Shown here: piece by piece, positions 36,469-45,900 of the stretch
Layout: every line of letters begins with the position of its first letter
How positions within the stretch are numbered: the first letter of the stretch is position 1
Source: Solirubrobacter ginsenosidimutans
Lineage (GTDB): Bacteria > Actinomycetota > Thermoleophilia > Solirubrobacterales > Solirubrobacteraceae
Assembly (NCBI RefSeq): GCF_027587205.1
Contig: NZ_JAPDOD010000001.1
Span: 186,001-250,000 of the forward strand
Direction of reading: 5' to 3'
Length of the DNA: 64,000 bases
Made by a program: the position numbers and the translations under genes
The notes under the pieces: model-generated
What the model was told of the DNA's origin: nothing
Seen by the model: the letters and a program-made list of their open reading frames with translations, nothing else
The model's database searches: none

Positions 36469-36533
36469 GCCGACAGCCTCCCGGCTGTTGGGCCTTCGGT
36501 CATCGGGGCGGCCACCGAGCGTGCGCGGATGGC

Positions 36534-36549
36534 TCAGGGTGCACCCTGA
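36534..36549. promoter_or_regulatory. Perfect 16-bp palindrome in the divergent DctP/kinase B promoter
   Basis: TCAGGGTGCACCCTGA lies between the two divergent starts (36468 and 36591). The same TCAGGG-N4-CCCTGA pattern recurs at 38950. Likely operator of the adjacent NarL-type response regulator. Confidence 0.6.
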
Positions 36550-36590
36550 CGCGAGTGGCGATCGCCTGTCAACTCGGGCAGGATCGGACG

Positions 36591-38315
36591 ATGCCGCCGC
36601 GCCGGCGCCTCGTTCTCATACTCGGCCTGCCGCTTGTCGCGGTCCTGGGCACGGCTGCGCTCGTGCAGGCGCGGCGCCATCCGGAGCAGGCGCTGGGCGG
36701 CGCGGGCGCCGGGGCGCTTGCGCTCCAGCTCCTTGCCGGGTTCGGCGCCTGTGCGGCTGGAGCCGATCTCGATCTGCGGCGCTCGATGCGACTCTCAGGA
36801 GGGCTGCTGGCCGCGAGCGGGGTCGCGCTGCTCCTCGGCGCCGTGCCGCTCCATGACGCTGGCAGCGCCGTCCTGTTCACGGCGGCGCTGGCCGGCGGGG
36901 CGTTCGCGCCGGCGTTCGCCGGGGCGGCGGCGGTGTGCCATCCGGTGGCGGGACGGCGGCTTGGAACCGTCGTGGCCGGGATGGCGGCGGCGGCCGTGGT
37001 CGTGCTCGGGGTCGTGCCGACCGCGCTCTTTGACCCGGTGGCGAGCGGGTGCCTCGCGTGCCCGCGCAACCTCCTGCTCGTGCACGGCTACGGTGCGCTG
37101 CAACTTCCCCCGGTGAGCGTCGCGCCCTGGGCACAGGCGCTCCTGTGCGGGGGTCTGTGCGTGCTGGCGGTGGGCCGCTGGGCACGCCGGCCGGCGCTGG
37201 CGCGACGCGCGGGCGCCCCGGTCGCCGTCGGGGGTGCGCTCGTCGCCGCGCTGGGAGCGGCGGCCTTCGTTCACGCGGCGGTGGTGAGCGGGCCGCGCGT
37301 CGACGAGACCGCGCGCTCGCTCTGGCTGGCACAGTGCGCGTTGCTGGCGCTCGTGGCGACGGGCGTCGCGGTCCAGGCGCTGCGGGCGCGCCTTCTGCGC
37401 GGGCAGATCGCAGACATCGTGGTCGCGACGCTGTCGTCCCCGGAGCGGTTGCGCGAGGCGCTGGCGCGCCGCCTGGGTGATCCCGGGCTGGCGATCTGCT
37501 TCCCGGGCGCGCGCAACGGACCGGTCGATGCCGAAGGGCGCCCGTCGCGCGTTCCGTCGCCGGGGGCGGCGACCACCGAGGTGGTCCGCGGGCGGCAGGT
37601 CGTCGCGCTGCTCGCTCACGACGCGGCGCTGACGCACGCGCCCGACCGACTGGCGACCGCGGCGCGCGGCGCCGGCCCGGCGCTCGAGCACGCGTCGTTG
37701 CGCGCGCGCTTACGTGCTGAGCTCGCCGAGCTGAGCGCGTCGCGCACACGGATCGTCGAGGTCGCCGACGAGGAGCGGAGGCGGGCGGAGCGTGACCTGC
37801 ACGACGGCGCGCAGCAGCGCCTGATCGCGCTGTCGGTCGCGCTGGCGCAGGTCGCCCACCAGGACGGCTCGCTGGCGCGCGCTGCGGACGAGCTGCGCCG
37901 TGCGCTCGAGGACCTCCGGGCGCTCGCGCATGGCCTGCATCCCGCCTCGCTCACCGAGGCGGGCATCGCGGCCGCGCTCGGGGAACTCGGCGAGCGTAGC
38001 CGCGTGCCCGTCCGCCTGACGGCGCTCCCGAGCGGCCGCTGGCCGCCACTGGTGGAAGCGGCCCTCTACCGTCTGGTGCTCGATGGCGTCGGCTGCGCCG
38101 AGCGCGCGGGCGACGGCGGGGTCGTCGTCGTGGCCATCGAGCACGTCGGCGCCGGCCTCGGCGCCACCGTCACGCTGCCCGGAGTCCGCGCGGCGACGGC
38201 GTCTCTCGGCCTCGAGCACGTCTACGACCGCATCGCGGCCCTCGACGGCGCGCTGACGCTGCACGAGACAGTCGCCGGAGTGCACCTGGAGGCGCACCTG
38301 CCGTGCGGATCGTGA
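36591..38315 (+). CDS. Histidine kinase-like protein B: His box intact, ATP-binding motifs degenerate
   Basis: A 574-aa protein from ATG 36591. About eight hydrophobic helices in residues 8-275 form the membrane sensor part. The dimerisation helix is canonical for HisKA_3 ([20 protein letters not shown]) with phosphoacceptor His404 followed by Asp and Gly. The ATPase part is eroded: where kinases have an N-box ('EALTNVxKHA') it reads [17 protein letters not shown], and no 'DDGxG' G1 box follows ([21 protein letters not shown] sequence instead), although [20 protein letters not shown] keeps the G2-like layout. It should be phosphorylatable but not bind ATP well. Overlaps the response regulator start by 13 nt. 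Confidence 0.85.
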   Translation: MPPRRRLVLILGLPLVAVLGTAALVQARRHPEQALGGAGAGALALQLLAGFGACAAGADLDLRRSMRLSGGLLAASGVALLLGAVPLHDAGSAVLFTAALAGGAFAPAFAGAAAVCHPVAGRRLGTVVAGMAAAAVVVLGVVPTALFDPVASGCLACPRNLLLVHGYGALQLPPVSVAPWAQALLCGGLCVLAVGRWARRPALARRAGAPVAVGGALVAALGAAAFVHAAVVSGPRVDETARSLWLAQCALLALVATGVAVQALRARLLRGQIADIVVATLSSPERLREALARRLGDPGLAICFPGARNGPVDAEGRPSRVPSPGAATTEVVRGRQVVALLAHDAALTHAPDRLATAARGAGPALEHASLRARLRAELAELSASRTRIVEVADEERRRAERDLHDGAQQRLIALSVALAQVAHQDGSLARAADELRRALEDLRALAHGLHPASLTEAGIAAALGELGERSRVPVRLTALPSGRWPPLVEAALYRLVLDGVGCAERAGDGGVVVVAIEHVGAGLGATVTLPGVRAATASLGLEHVYDRIAALDGALTLHETVAGVHLEAHLPCGS

Positions 38316-38947
38316 TCGCCGAGGACATGGCGCTGATGCGCGCCGGCCTCGCCCGGCTGCTCGCCGACCGCGGCTTCGAGGTCGTCGGCGAGGCCGAGGA
38401 CGCCGAGACGCTGCTGCGGCTCGTCGAGCGCACGCGCCCTGACGCCGCGCTCGTCGACATCAAGATGCCGCCGACGCACACGGACGAGGGCCTGCGCGCC
38501 GCGGCCGAGATCCGTTCGCGCCGTCCGGACACGGCCGTGCTGCTGCTGTCGAGCTACCTCGACTCCCGCTACGCGGCGACGCTGTTTGCCGACTACCCCG
38601 CCCGCACTGGCTACCTCCTCAAGGAGCGCGTCGGCGACGCGGGCGTGCTCAGCGACGCGCTGCGAAGGATCGCCGACGGCGAGTGCGTGCTCGACCCGAC
38701 GATCGTCAACCGATTGCTTAATCGGGCACGCGAGCCCGGCCCACTCGACGAGCTCTCCCCGCGCGAGCGCGACATCCTCGCGCTGATGGCCGAAGGGCAC
38801 TCCAACGGGCGCATCTGCGAGCTGCGATTCCTCAGCCCGAAGACCGTCGAGAGCCACGTCCGCAACATCTTCCTCAAGCTCGGGCTCGACGACGCAGCGG
38901 CGAGCAGCCGGCGCGTGCTCGCCGTCCTCACCTACCTGCGCGCCTGA
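38303..38947 (+). CDS. NarL/FixJ-type response regulator
   Basis: A 214-aa protein, GTG start at 38303 within the end of kinase B (13-nt overlap, so coupled). Receiver domain at about 1-120: acidic pocket [11 protein letters not shown], phosphoacceptor Asp52 in [11 protein letters not shown], Ser in LLLSSYLDS and Lys in GYLLKERVG. The LuxR-type HTH is at about 150-205 ([38 protein letters not shown]). All phosphorylation residues are present. It is the natural output of the flanking kinase pair. A palindrome matching the one in the divergent promoter lies directly after its stop, suggesting autoregulation and control of the next gene. Confidence 0.92.
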   Translation: MRIVIAEDMALMRAGLARLLADRGFEVVGEAEDAETLLRLVERTRPDAALVDIKMPPTHTDEGLRAAAEIRSRRPDTAVLLLSSYLDSRYAATLFADYPARTGYLLKERVGDAGVLSDALRRIADGECVLDPTIVNRLLNRAREPGPLDELSPRERDILALMAEGHSNGRICELRFLSPKTVESHVRNIFLKLGLDDAAASSRRVLAVLTYLRA

Positions 38948-38949
38948 TT

Positions 38950-38965
38950 TCAGGGCGTGCCCTGA
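38950..38965. promoter_or_regulatory. 16-bp palindrome TCAGGG-N4-CCCTGA before the beta-helix gene
   Basis: TCAGGGCGTGCCCTGA lies 3 bp after the response regulator stop and 100 bp before the next ATG, followed by another GCCCTGA half-site at 38968. Same arms as 36534-36549. It could alternatively fold as a terminator hairpin, but the loop would be very tight. Confidence 0.55.
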
Positions 38966-39064
38966 ACGCCCTGACCGCGGTTCCGGGGCCACACGGTTTC
39001 CCGCCCAACCGGCGGTGCGTAGCGTCGCTCGGGCTCTGTCGACCAGCGTGAGAAGAGGCAGCAA

Positions 39065-40681
39065 ATGCTTGCAGCGAGCAGACAGCGACGGACGATGCTG
39101 AGAGCCGCGCTCGCGATTGGCCTGTGCGGCACGGCCGCGGCGCCTGCGAGCGCCGCGAACCTGTGCGTCGCCGAGCGCGGCGGCTGCTACCGCAGCATCC
39201 AGAAGGCCGTCGACGCGGCGCGCGACGGCGACTCCATCCGCGTCGGTCCCGGCGTGCACGCGGGCGGCGTGACGATCGACAAGAACGTCCAGCTGCGCGG
39301 CGCCGGCGCGAGCGCGACGCGGATCCGCGGCGGCGGACCCGTGCTCACGCTCGGTACCCCGTTCGCACCCGATCCCCCGACGATCGCGATCAGCGGTGTG
39401 ACGATCAGCGACGGCGTGACAAGCTCGGCGATCCTCGACGGCGTCCCGGTCACTCACATGGCCTTCGGGGGCGGCGTACTGATCCCGTCGTCCCAGGACC
39501 GTGCGCCAGGCGCCGCGGTCACGATCACCGACAGCGTGATCGAGCGAAACGTCGCCGCGCCCAGCGCGACCGTGCCCTCGCCATCAAACAGGCAATGCCC
39601 CGGCGGTCCCTGCCCGTACGCCGGCGGCTACGGCGGCGGCATCTACAACGCCGGCAGCCTCACGCTCACCCGCACGACCGTGGCCGCCAATCGCAACGGC
39701 ACGCGCCCCGGAGCGGCGCCGCTGGCCAGCGACGCCGAAGGCGGCGGGATCTTCTCGATCGGCCCGCTGACGCTGATCGATTCGCAGGTCGTCGACAACG
39801 AGTCGCGCACGTTGCCGCCCAACGCGCGCTACGCCAACGGCGGCGGGGTCTTCTCGCAGTCCGGCGGCGTCACCCTGCAGCGCAGCACGATCTCGGGCAA
39901 CCGAGCGATCCTCGAGTCGTCCTGGCCGGCGAGCGTCGAGCAGCACACCGTCGGCGGCGGACTGTTCGTCGGCGGCGACTCGCCGGCGACGATCGAGCGC
40001 TCACGGATCGAGGACAACGCGCTGACGGCGTTCAACACGGTCGGCGACGCCATCGCCTTCAGCGGCGGCCTTCAGGGCAACGGGCCCGTCATCATGCGCG
40101 ACAGCATCGTGGGTTCCAACCACGTGACGGCCAGCGTGCCGCCCGGATCGACCGGTATGGCATCGGCCGACTCGGGCGCCGGCAACCTCAACGTCGCGAG
40201 CACGATCGCGGGCTCACGCCTCGTCGCGAACACCGCGACCGCCGTGGCCGGCGCCGGGTCCGCGATCGCCGGCGCCGGCGCTCTGTGGGCGTGGTCTGAC
40301 GACACGATCGACGTCCGCGGCAGCGTGATCTCCGGCAACCAGGTCAGCGCGATCGGCAGAGGCACCGTCGCGGCCCGCGGCGGCGGAATCGTGAACGTCG
40401 ACGCGCTCGCGCTGCGCGCTACGGACGTCTCGCAGAACACGGTTCGGGCCATCGGCCGCTCGGGCGAGGCACTCGGCGGCGGCATCTTCAACGGCCGCGT
40501 GCCGGATTCCCAGGACTTCACCCCGCAGTTCAGCGCGGCCGACAGCGAGATCACCGGCAATGCGATCGCGGCCGGCCCGGGGATCGTCGCGCACGGCGGA
40601 GGCCTCTTCACCAGCGAGCCGATCACACTCGACCGCACCCGCATCCGAGGCAACCGACCCGACCAGTGCGCCGGCTGCTGA
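39065..40681 (+). CDS. Secreted right-handed beta-helix (pectate lyase-like) protein
   Basis: A 538-aa protein from ATG 39065 (GAAGAGG upstream). Signal peptide at residues 1-30 (LRAALAIGLCGTAAAPASAA). Then CVAERGGCYRSIQKAVDAAR and DGDSIRVGPGVHAGGVTIDK, the NosD/pectate-lyase entry pattern, followed by many parallel beta-helix turns with Asn/Gly corners (GGIYNAGSLTLTRTTVAANR, GGGVFSQSGGVTLQRSTISG, GGGLFVGGDSPATIERSRIE, GGGIVNVDALALRATDVSQN). No lyase catalytic Asp/Arg cluster can be assigned, so it may bind a polysaccharide or serve as a surface adhesin. It follows the response regulator and a shared operator-like palindrome, so it is a candidate target of the kinase pair. Confidence 0.88.
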   Translation: MLAASRQRRTMLRAALAIGLCGTAAAPASAANLCVAERGGCYRSIQKAVDAARDGDSIRVGPGVHAGGVTIDKNVQLRGAGASATRIRGGGPVLTLGTPFAPDPPTIAISGVTISDGVTSSAILDGVPVTHMAFGGGVLIPSSQDRAPGAAVTITDSVIERNVAAPSATVPSPSNRQCPGGPCPYAGGYGGGIYNAGSLTLTRTTVAANRNGTRPGAAPLASDAEGGGIFSIGPLTLIDSQVVDNESRTLPPNARYANGGGVFSQSGGVTLQRSTISGNRAILESSWPASVEQHTVGGGLFVGGDSPATIERSRIEDNALTAFNTVGDAIAFSGGLQGNGPVIMRDSIVGSNHVTASVPPGSTGMASADSGAGNLNVASTIAGSRLVANTATAVAGAGSAIAGAGALWAWSDDTIDVRGSVISGNQVSAIGRGTVAARGGGIVNVDALALRATDVSQNTVRAIGRSGEALGGGIFNGRVPDSQDFTPQFSAADSEITGNAIAAGPGIVAHGGGLFTSEPITLDRTRIRGNRPDQCAGC

Positions 40682-40846
40682 CCCGGGCCACTCGCGGCGG
40701 CGGTGCTCGCCGCCGCGAGCAGGCAGGGCTGGCCGCAGCGAGCGAAAGAGGGTTCGCACCACTGACTCGCTCAAAGCGCCGGCGCGGGGCCGAGCAAAGT
40801 GTCGAGTTTGTGGGGGGCTGTCGCATAAGTCGCGAGTTGGCGCTTG

Positions 40847-41121
40847 CTTTTGCGTGGGCGCAGGCGCGCGCGGCGATGCCGGCAGGATCGGTCTGCCTCG
40901 GGCGCTAGAAAGGACGTTGAGATGACGTTGGCCACGTGGTTGTTCGATGGCGTGCGGAGGACTCTGGACGCCGTGATTGACGAGCTCGCCCCGCTGGCGG
41001 CGGCCGGATTGGTGGGGCTCGTCGCGACCTGGAGCCTCGAGGTCGGCGTGATCGCCGTGATCGCTGTCGGGCTGGCTGCGCTGTGTCCGTGCGTGCGAAA
41101 TCGCGAGCTCCTTTTGCGTGG
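40847..41121 (+). repeat. Extra 264-bp segment of IS copy 2, bounded by 11-bp direct repeats
   Basis: CTTTTGCGTGG occurs at 40847-40857 and again at 41111-41121. Copy 1 has a single CTTTTGCGTGG at the equivalent place. The segment between them is absent from copy 1 and carries a small membrane-protein ORF. It is either an insertion with an 11-bp target duplication or the ancestral form from which copy 1 lost the segment by repeat recombination. Confidence 0.7.
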
Positions 41122-41131
41122 ATTGACCTGA
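40922..41131 (+). CDS. Small membrane protein carried inside IS copy 2
   Basis: A 69-aa ORF from ATG 40922 with AAAGGA 8 nt upstream. One or two hydrophobic helices (AAAGLVGLVATWSLEVGVIA, VIAVGLAALCPCV) follow an amphipathic N-terminus (TLATWLFDGVRRTLDAVIDE); the C-terminus is RNRELLLRGLT. It lies in the 264-bp segment missing from copy 1 and reads through the second direct repeat into the common IS leader, 38 bp before the transposase ATG. A passenger gene or a chance ORF; the ribosome site and helices favour a real gene. Confidence 0.5.
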   Translation: MTLATWLFDGVRRTLDAVIDELAPLAAAGLVGLVATWSLEVGVIAVIAVGLAALCPCVRNRELLLRGLT

Positions 41132-41168
41132 GAGCGATCGCGTCCGGCTCGTTTAAGACGATTCCGGG

Positions 41169-42578
41169 ATGGCTCCGAGCTTCGTCGCGTGTGATCGCGA
41201 GCAGTCGTTTCTGATGCCACCCGACGCGCGCGAGTGGCTGCCGGAGGATCACTTCGCGTGGTTCGTGCTCGGCGCCGTCGACGCGATGGACCTGGAGGCG
41301 ATCTACGGCGCCTATCGAGCTGACGGACGCAGCCGGCCGGCGTTTGATCCGGCGATGATGGTCGCGTTGATCCTGTACGCGTACGCGCGGGGCAATCGGT
41401 CCTCGCGGGCGATCGAGCGCTCGTGCGTGGAAGACATCGCGTATCGAGTGATCGCCGCCCAGGCCAAGCCCGATCACGCGACGATCGCGCGCTTTATCGA
41501 GCGCCATCAGGACGCGTTGGCCGGCGTGTTTGGCGAGGTCCTGGGGCTGTGCGCGAGCGCCGGGTTGGTCGGGCTGAACGTCGTCGCGGTGGATGGCAGC
41601 AAGGTCTCGGCCAACGCGAGCCGCGAAGTGAATGTCGACTATGAGCGCCTCGCCCGCGAGGTCATCGAGGACGCCCGCGCGGTCGATGCCGAGGAGGACG
41701 AGCGTTTCGGTGATCGCCGCGGCGACGAGCTGCCGCCGGAGGTCTCCACCCACAACGGGCGCCAGCAATGGTTCAAAGAGGCCAAGCGCCGGCTGGATGA
41801 CCAGCGCGCCGCCGAGGGCGCGCCGATCCCGCGCGAACGGGCCAAACGCGTCCGCGAGGCCAAGCGGCGCATGGATGAGCAGCTCTGGACCGAGGTTCGT
41901 GCCAACGAGGCCTACCTGCGCTTTCGCGCCGGCGGCAAGGACCACCGCGGCTGGCGGCTCGGACCGGCCACCACGCCGAAGCCCTATGCGCCACCTGAGG
42001 TCCCGCCGGCCGTGGTCAACACCACCGATCTGGATTCGCGGATGGTCAAGGGCCAGCACGGCTTTCTGCAGGGCTACAACGCCCAGGCCGCGGCCTACGA
42101 GCACCAGATCGTCATCGCGGCCGAGATCGAAGTCGTCTCACCCGACTTCGGGCACCTCGAACGGACCATCGGCGCGGCCCGTCGCGAACTCGCGGCGGCC
42201 GGTGTCACTGAGCTCCCGCGCGTGGTTGTCGCGGACTCGGGCTACTGGCATACGCAGCAGATCCAACGGCTCGCCGGCGACGGCATTCCGGTCCTGATCC
42301 GGCCCGAGTCCGGGCTGCGAACCACGCCCAGGCCGGGCTGGCGCGGCGGGATCTATGACTTCATGCGCCGCGTGCTGGCGACCGAGCACGGCAAGGCGCT
42401 CTACCGGCAACGACAACACATCATCGAGTCCGTGTTCGGCAACACCAAACACAACCGCGGCATCACCCGCTTCCACCGCCGCGGCAGAGCCGCCGTCAGA
42501 ACCGAATGGCGCCTCTGCATGGCGACCCACAACCTGCTCAAGCTCCACAACCACAACCTCGCCACCGCGGCGGCCTGA
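41169..42578 (+). CDS. IS1182-family DDE transposase
   Basis: A 469-aa protein from ATG 41169. N-terminal 'FVACDREQSFLMPPDAREWL' and 'FDPAMMVALILYAYARGNRS' are typical IS1182 (DUF772) blocks, followed by HATIARFIERHQDALAG. Catalytic acids: Asp in VVAVDGSKVSANAS, Asp in RVVVADSGYWHTQQ and Glu in HIIESVFGNTKHNRG (RNase H-like DDE fold). Between them lies a Lys/Arg-rich helical insertion (FKEAKRRLDDQRAAEGAPIP). No frameshift, so this copy is probably active, or recently so. The frameshifted copy at 17941-19351 and the deleted copy at 49795-50226 are its relatives. Confidence 0.95.
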   Translation: MAPSFVACDREQSFLMPPDAREWLPEDHFAWFVLGAVDAMDLEAIYGAYRADGRSRPAFDPAMMVALILYAYARGNRSSRAIERSCVEDIAYRVIAAQAKPDHATIARFIERHQDALAGVFGEVLGLCASAGLVGLNVVAVDGSKVSANASREVNVDYERLAREVIEDARAVDAEEDERFGDRRGDELPPEVSTHNGRQQWFKEAKRRLDDQRAAEGAPIPRERAKRVREAKRRMDEQLWTEVRANEAYLRFRAGGKDHRGWRLGPATTPKPYAPPEVPPAVVNTTDLDSRMVKGQHGFLQGYNAQAAAYEHQIVIAAEIEVVSPDFGHLERTIGAARRELAAAGVTELPRVVVADSGYWHTQQIQRLAGDGIPVLIRPESGLRTTPRPGWRGGIYDFMRRVLATEHGKALYRQRQHIIESVFGNTKHNRGITRFHRRGRAAVRTEWRLCMATHNLLKLHNHNLATAAA

Positions 42579-42670
42579 CGGCCGCCGCCGGCCCGACGGC
42601 TCTGCCGCGGCTGACTTTGCCACACCGCCACAGCATCGCCGCAGTCATCGACCGACTTACGCGACAGCCC

Positions 42671-42698
42671 CGTCGAGAAGCAGCACACTCGTCGCGTC
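42671..42698 (+). repeat. Dispersed repeat, right flank of IS copy 2
   Basis: CGTCGAGAAGCAGCACACTC continues from the last base of the IS. The left part of the same repeat (GAGTTTGTGG) is on the other side of the element. Confidence 0.55.
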
Positions 42699-42907
42699 GA
42701 CAGCAGACGTCAGGTTGGAGTTCGCAAGCTGCCTCGGGCGGTGTGGCGCTTCACTGGCCGCCGGACTGCAATCTGCACGCACACCGGGATCTGGCGCGCG
42801 CTGACATCAATGCTCAGCGCTTCCGCTTGATCACGCAGGTGACGGCCCACGCCTGACTCGCGTGGATCGCTCGCCTCGATGCCGGCAACGCTTAACTCGT
42901 CCCGCGC

Positions 42908-45900
42908 TCAGAGCGCAGCTACGAGCAATCGCTCACACTCGCGGGCGTAGCGCGTTGCGCCCACCCGCGTGAAGAACTCCAGCGCGTGGTGAAGCTGGGC
43001 CGGTTCGCCGCTGCGCAGGCGCGCGAGCGCGGCGGAGCGGGCAGCGCCGTGGGTGTCGTAGATCGCCGCCGCGCGCGGGGCATCGCCGGCCATCAGCGCA
43101 CGGGCGGCCTGAAAGGATGGCCACTCCGCAGCGGCGAGCGCGCGCTGGGCGGGCTTCGTGCGGTCGATCATCGGCGCCGCCCAGGCAACGTCGCCCCCCG
43201 CGTGACCGATGTAACGGAATGCGGCCGGGTCGAGGCTGAGGAGCTCGTCGAAGCGCTCGCGAGCCTTGTCAAGCCGGCCGGTGTCGGCGTGGACGTGCAC
43301 CGCGACGGCGAGCGCGTAGTACAGGTTTTGGGGGTCCTTGGCCACGCGCGCGTGTTCGACCGCGAATGCCTGATCGGCGATTGCGCCGTCGAGGTCGCCG
43401 AGGCCGAGCCGCAGCATGGCCCGGACGAACGCGACCGCGATCGCGTTGTAGAAGACGCCGAGGCGCTCGGACTCCGCAAGGAACTCATCGGCGGCGGGGA
43501 CGGCGAGCTCCCAATCTCCGGCTTCCGCCCACTGCTCGATCATGTTCGTGCGAACGACGCGCCATTGCGAGGGGCTGCCCAAACGCTCTACGGCGTGCAG
43601 TGCTTCATGGTTGGCCTCCAGCGCCTCACGCGCCCGGCCGTGAAAGTTCAGCCCCGAGCAGAGATTAGTAGCGCCCCGGGCGACCGCCCACAGCCAGTTG
43701 CCCGCGCGCGCGGCCTCCAGGCCCTCCGTGAGCTGCTCGAAGCCCTCGTCGTCAGCCTGCCCGACGCGGGCCGTCCCGGCGCTGATGAGCACGTGCGCCC
43801 GCAGCTCGTCCAGCCCGAGCGCCCCGGTGATGTCGAGTGCGGCGCGCACGCGCTCCGCGTCATAGCGCCCCGCGAACATGTCAAAGCGGACGAATTCGGC
43901 GAGCACCCGTGCCTTTACCGGGCTCGCGGGGGCGTCGACCACGAGCTCCCACGCCAGGTTGAGGTGATCCCAACAGCGGTCGTGCTCGCCGGTCAACCAC
44001 CAGACGTCGGCCCGCAGCCGCGCCAGATCGGCCACGAGCACCTCCTCCCCGGAGGCGCGCAGCGCCTCGATGGCCTGATCGAGGGCCTCGCCCCGGTCCT
44101 CCTCACCCCGCTCCGACGCGGCCACAGCGCGCCGGTGGATCAGCTCGGCGCGCTCGTGCTGCGCGTCCTGCGGCCACAGCGCGAGGGCGTCGCTGTAGAA
44201 GCGCTCGGCCGCGGCGAACGCGTAGAGGACCCGGGCGCGGTCGCCGGCGTACGCGAGCGCGGCGCGGGCTTCGGGAACGACGGGGCCGAGGTCGCGTTCG
44301 GCGGAGCGCGACAGGGCCAGCGCCTGCTGGTAGTGGTGGCCGAGCAACTCGGCGTGGTCGTCCGGTCGTCCCAGCGCCTCGATCCAGCCGGCGGCGCCGA
44401 GGTGCTTGACCATGCGTTGGGCGCGCGGGATCTGCTCGTAGGCCACTTCGCGCAGCAGCGCGTGCACGAAGCCGTACTCCGGCTGGCCGGCGATGCTCGA
44501 GCGCCGGTTGCGGCGCACGAGCTGTCGGCGCTCGAGCGCACGCAGCCGCTCCTCGGCGTCTTGCGCCGTGACGGCCGACGGCCAGAACACTTGGCCGATC
44601 ACCGCGGCGTCCTGGAGCAGGTGCCGGTCCGATGCGGGAAGCGCGTCCAGGCGCGCCGCGATGATCGCCCGCACCGTGTCCGGCAGGTCGGGCGTGCCGC
44701 CGTCGCTCTCGCCCAGCGCCTCGACGTACTGCTCGGCGTAGAGCGGGTTGCCGCCGGAGCGCTCGATCAATTCGCCGGTCTGCCGCGGCGTGAGCGATCC
44801 GCGAGCGAGCGCGGCGACGAGCGCGGCCGTGTCGTCCGCCGATAGAGGCCCGAGCGTGAGCGTGGTGCTGTCGGGCTTTCCGCCGCCCCACTGGGGCCGG
44901 CGCTCGAGCAGTTCGGGGCGGGCGGTGGTGACGAGCAGCATCGGCGCCTGCGTGGCCCAGTCGACGAGATGGTCGATGAAGTCCAGCAGGCCGTCGTCGG
45001 CCCAGTGGACGTCCTCGAAGACGAGGATCAGCGTGCGCTCCTCTGCCAGCGCCTCGAGCAGCGTCCGCCAGGCGGCGAACTCCTGCGCCCGCCGGTCGCC
45101 CGCGGGTACGGCATCCGTGGGGCCCGCGCCCACCAGTCCGGTGGCGTGCCGGAGGACCCACTCGGCGGCGCTGGCGTCGCTCACCGTGTCGGCCACGAGC
45201 GCGGCGAGCTTCCCACCGGCGTCGGCAGTGGAGTCGCTCTCCAACACGCCGGCGAGGCGCTTGACCATCTCGCCCAGCGCCCAGAAGCTCAGGCCCGGGC
45301 CGTAGGGGAGCGAGCGGCCCGTCAGCACGCGTGCGCCCTGCGGATCCAGCTCGGCGAGCAGGCGCGACTTGCCGATGCCCGGCGGCCCGACGACGGTGAA
45401 CAGCGCGGGCGCGCGCGTCTCGCACACGCGCTCCAGCCCGGCGGCGAGCAGCGCGAGTTCCGCCCGGCGGCCGGCCAGCGGGGCGCGCGCCGGCGGCCCT
45501 TCGCGGATCCCGGTGCGCGCGGCCAGCGCCTCCCAGCCGTTCTCGACGAGGCGGTACTCGATCGGCTGGCGGGTCGCTTTCCGGGTCCGGTCGTCCACGA
45601 CCACGCTGCCGGCCGAGACGGCGGAGAGCAGCCACGTGGCCGGCCCCGCGAGGTCGCCGGGGTCGCTGCCCTCACCCACCAGGGCCTCGGTCGTGGCCAC
45701 CGCGACCCGCACGTGCACGCTCGGCTCATCGCGCAACTCGTCGCGGATCGCCAGCGCCGCACGAACGGCTCGCTCCGCGTCGTCCTCGTGCGCGGCAGGC
45801 ACGCCAAACGCCGCGGGCAGGGCCCCAGCGCTCAGCGGCCCGGACATCCCACCGAAGCGCTCGACGTGGACGCGCACTCGCTCGCCTACGGCGCCGATGA

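Larger units (their letters stand above)
40814..42671 (+). mobile_element. IS1182-type insertion sequence, copy 2 (apparently intact, with extra segment)
   Basis: An 1858-bp element. Terminal inverted repeats at 40814-40831 (GGGGCTGTCGCATAAGTC, one mismatch) and 42654-42671 (GACTTACGCGACAGCCCC). It carries a full-length transposase. Relative to copy 1 it has a 264-bp insertion between the left end and the transposase (40847-41121). The left flank ends GAGTTTGTGG and the right flank begins GTCGAGAAGCAGCACAC. As for copy 1, this matches the repeat GAGTTCGTCGAGAAGC cut in its middle. Confidence 0.9.

Noticed and set aside
38950..38965. Palindrome after the response regulator as a simple terminator
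   Set aside because: It shares both arms with the palindrome in the divergent promoter and lacks a T-run, so an operator is the better reading, though a dual role is possible.
4993..42698. The minus strand of many repeat copies reads as KVxLLDEL-like residues, suggesting a shared protein fragment
   Set aside because: The flanking translations differ among copies and several carry stops or frame shifts, so the conservation is at DNA level.
4993..42698. The repeat as a promoter or a factor-independent terminator
   Set aside because: All copies share one orientation while neighbouring genes go both ways, distances to starts vary, and no T-run follows the hairpin.
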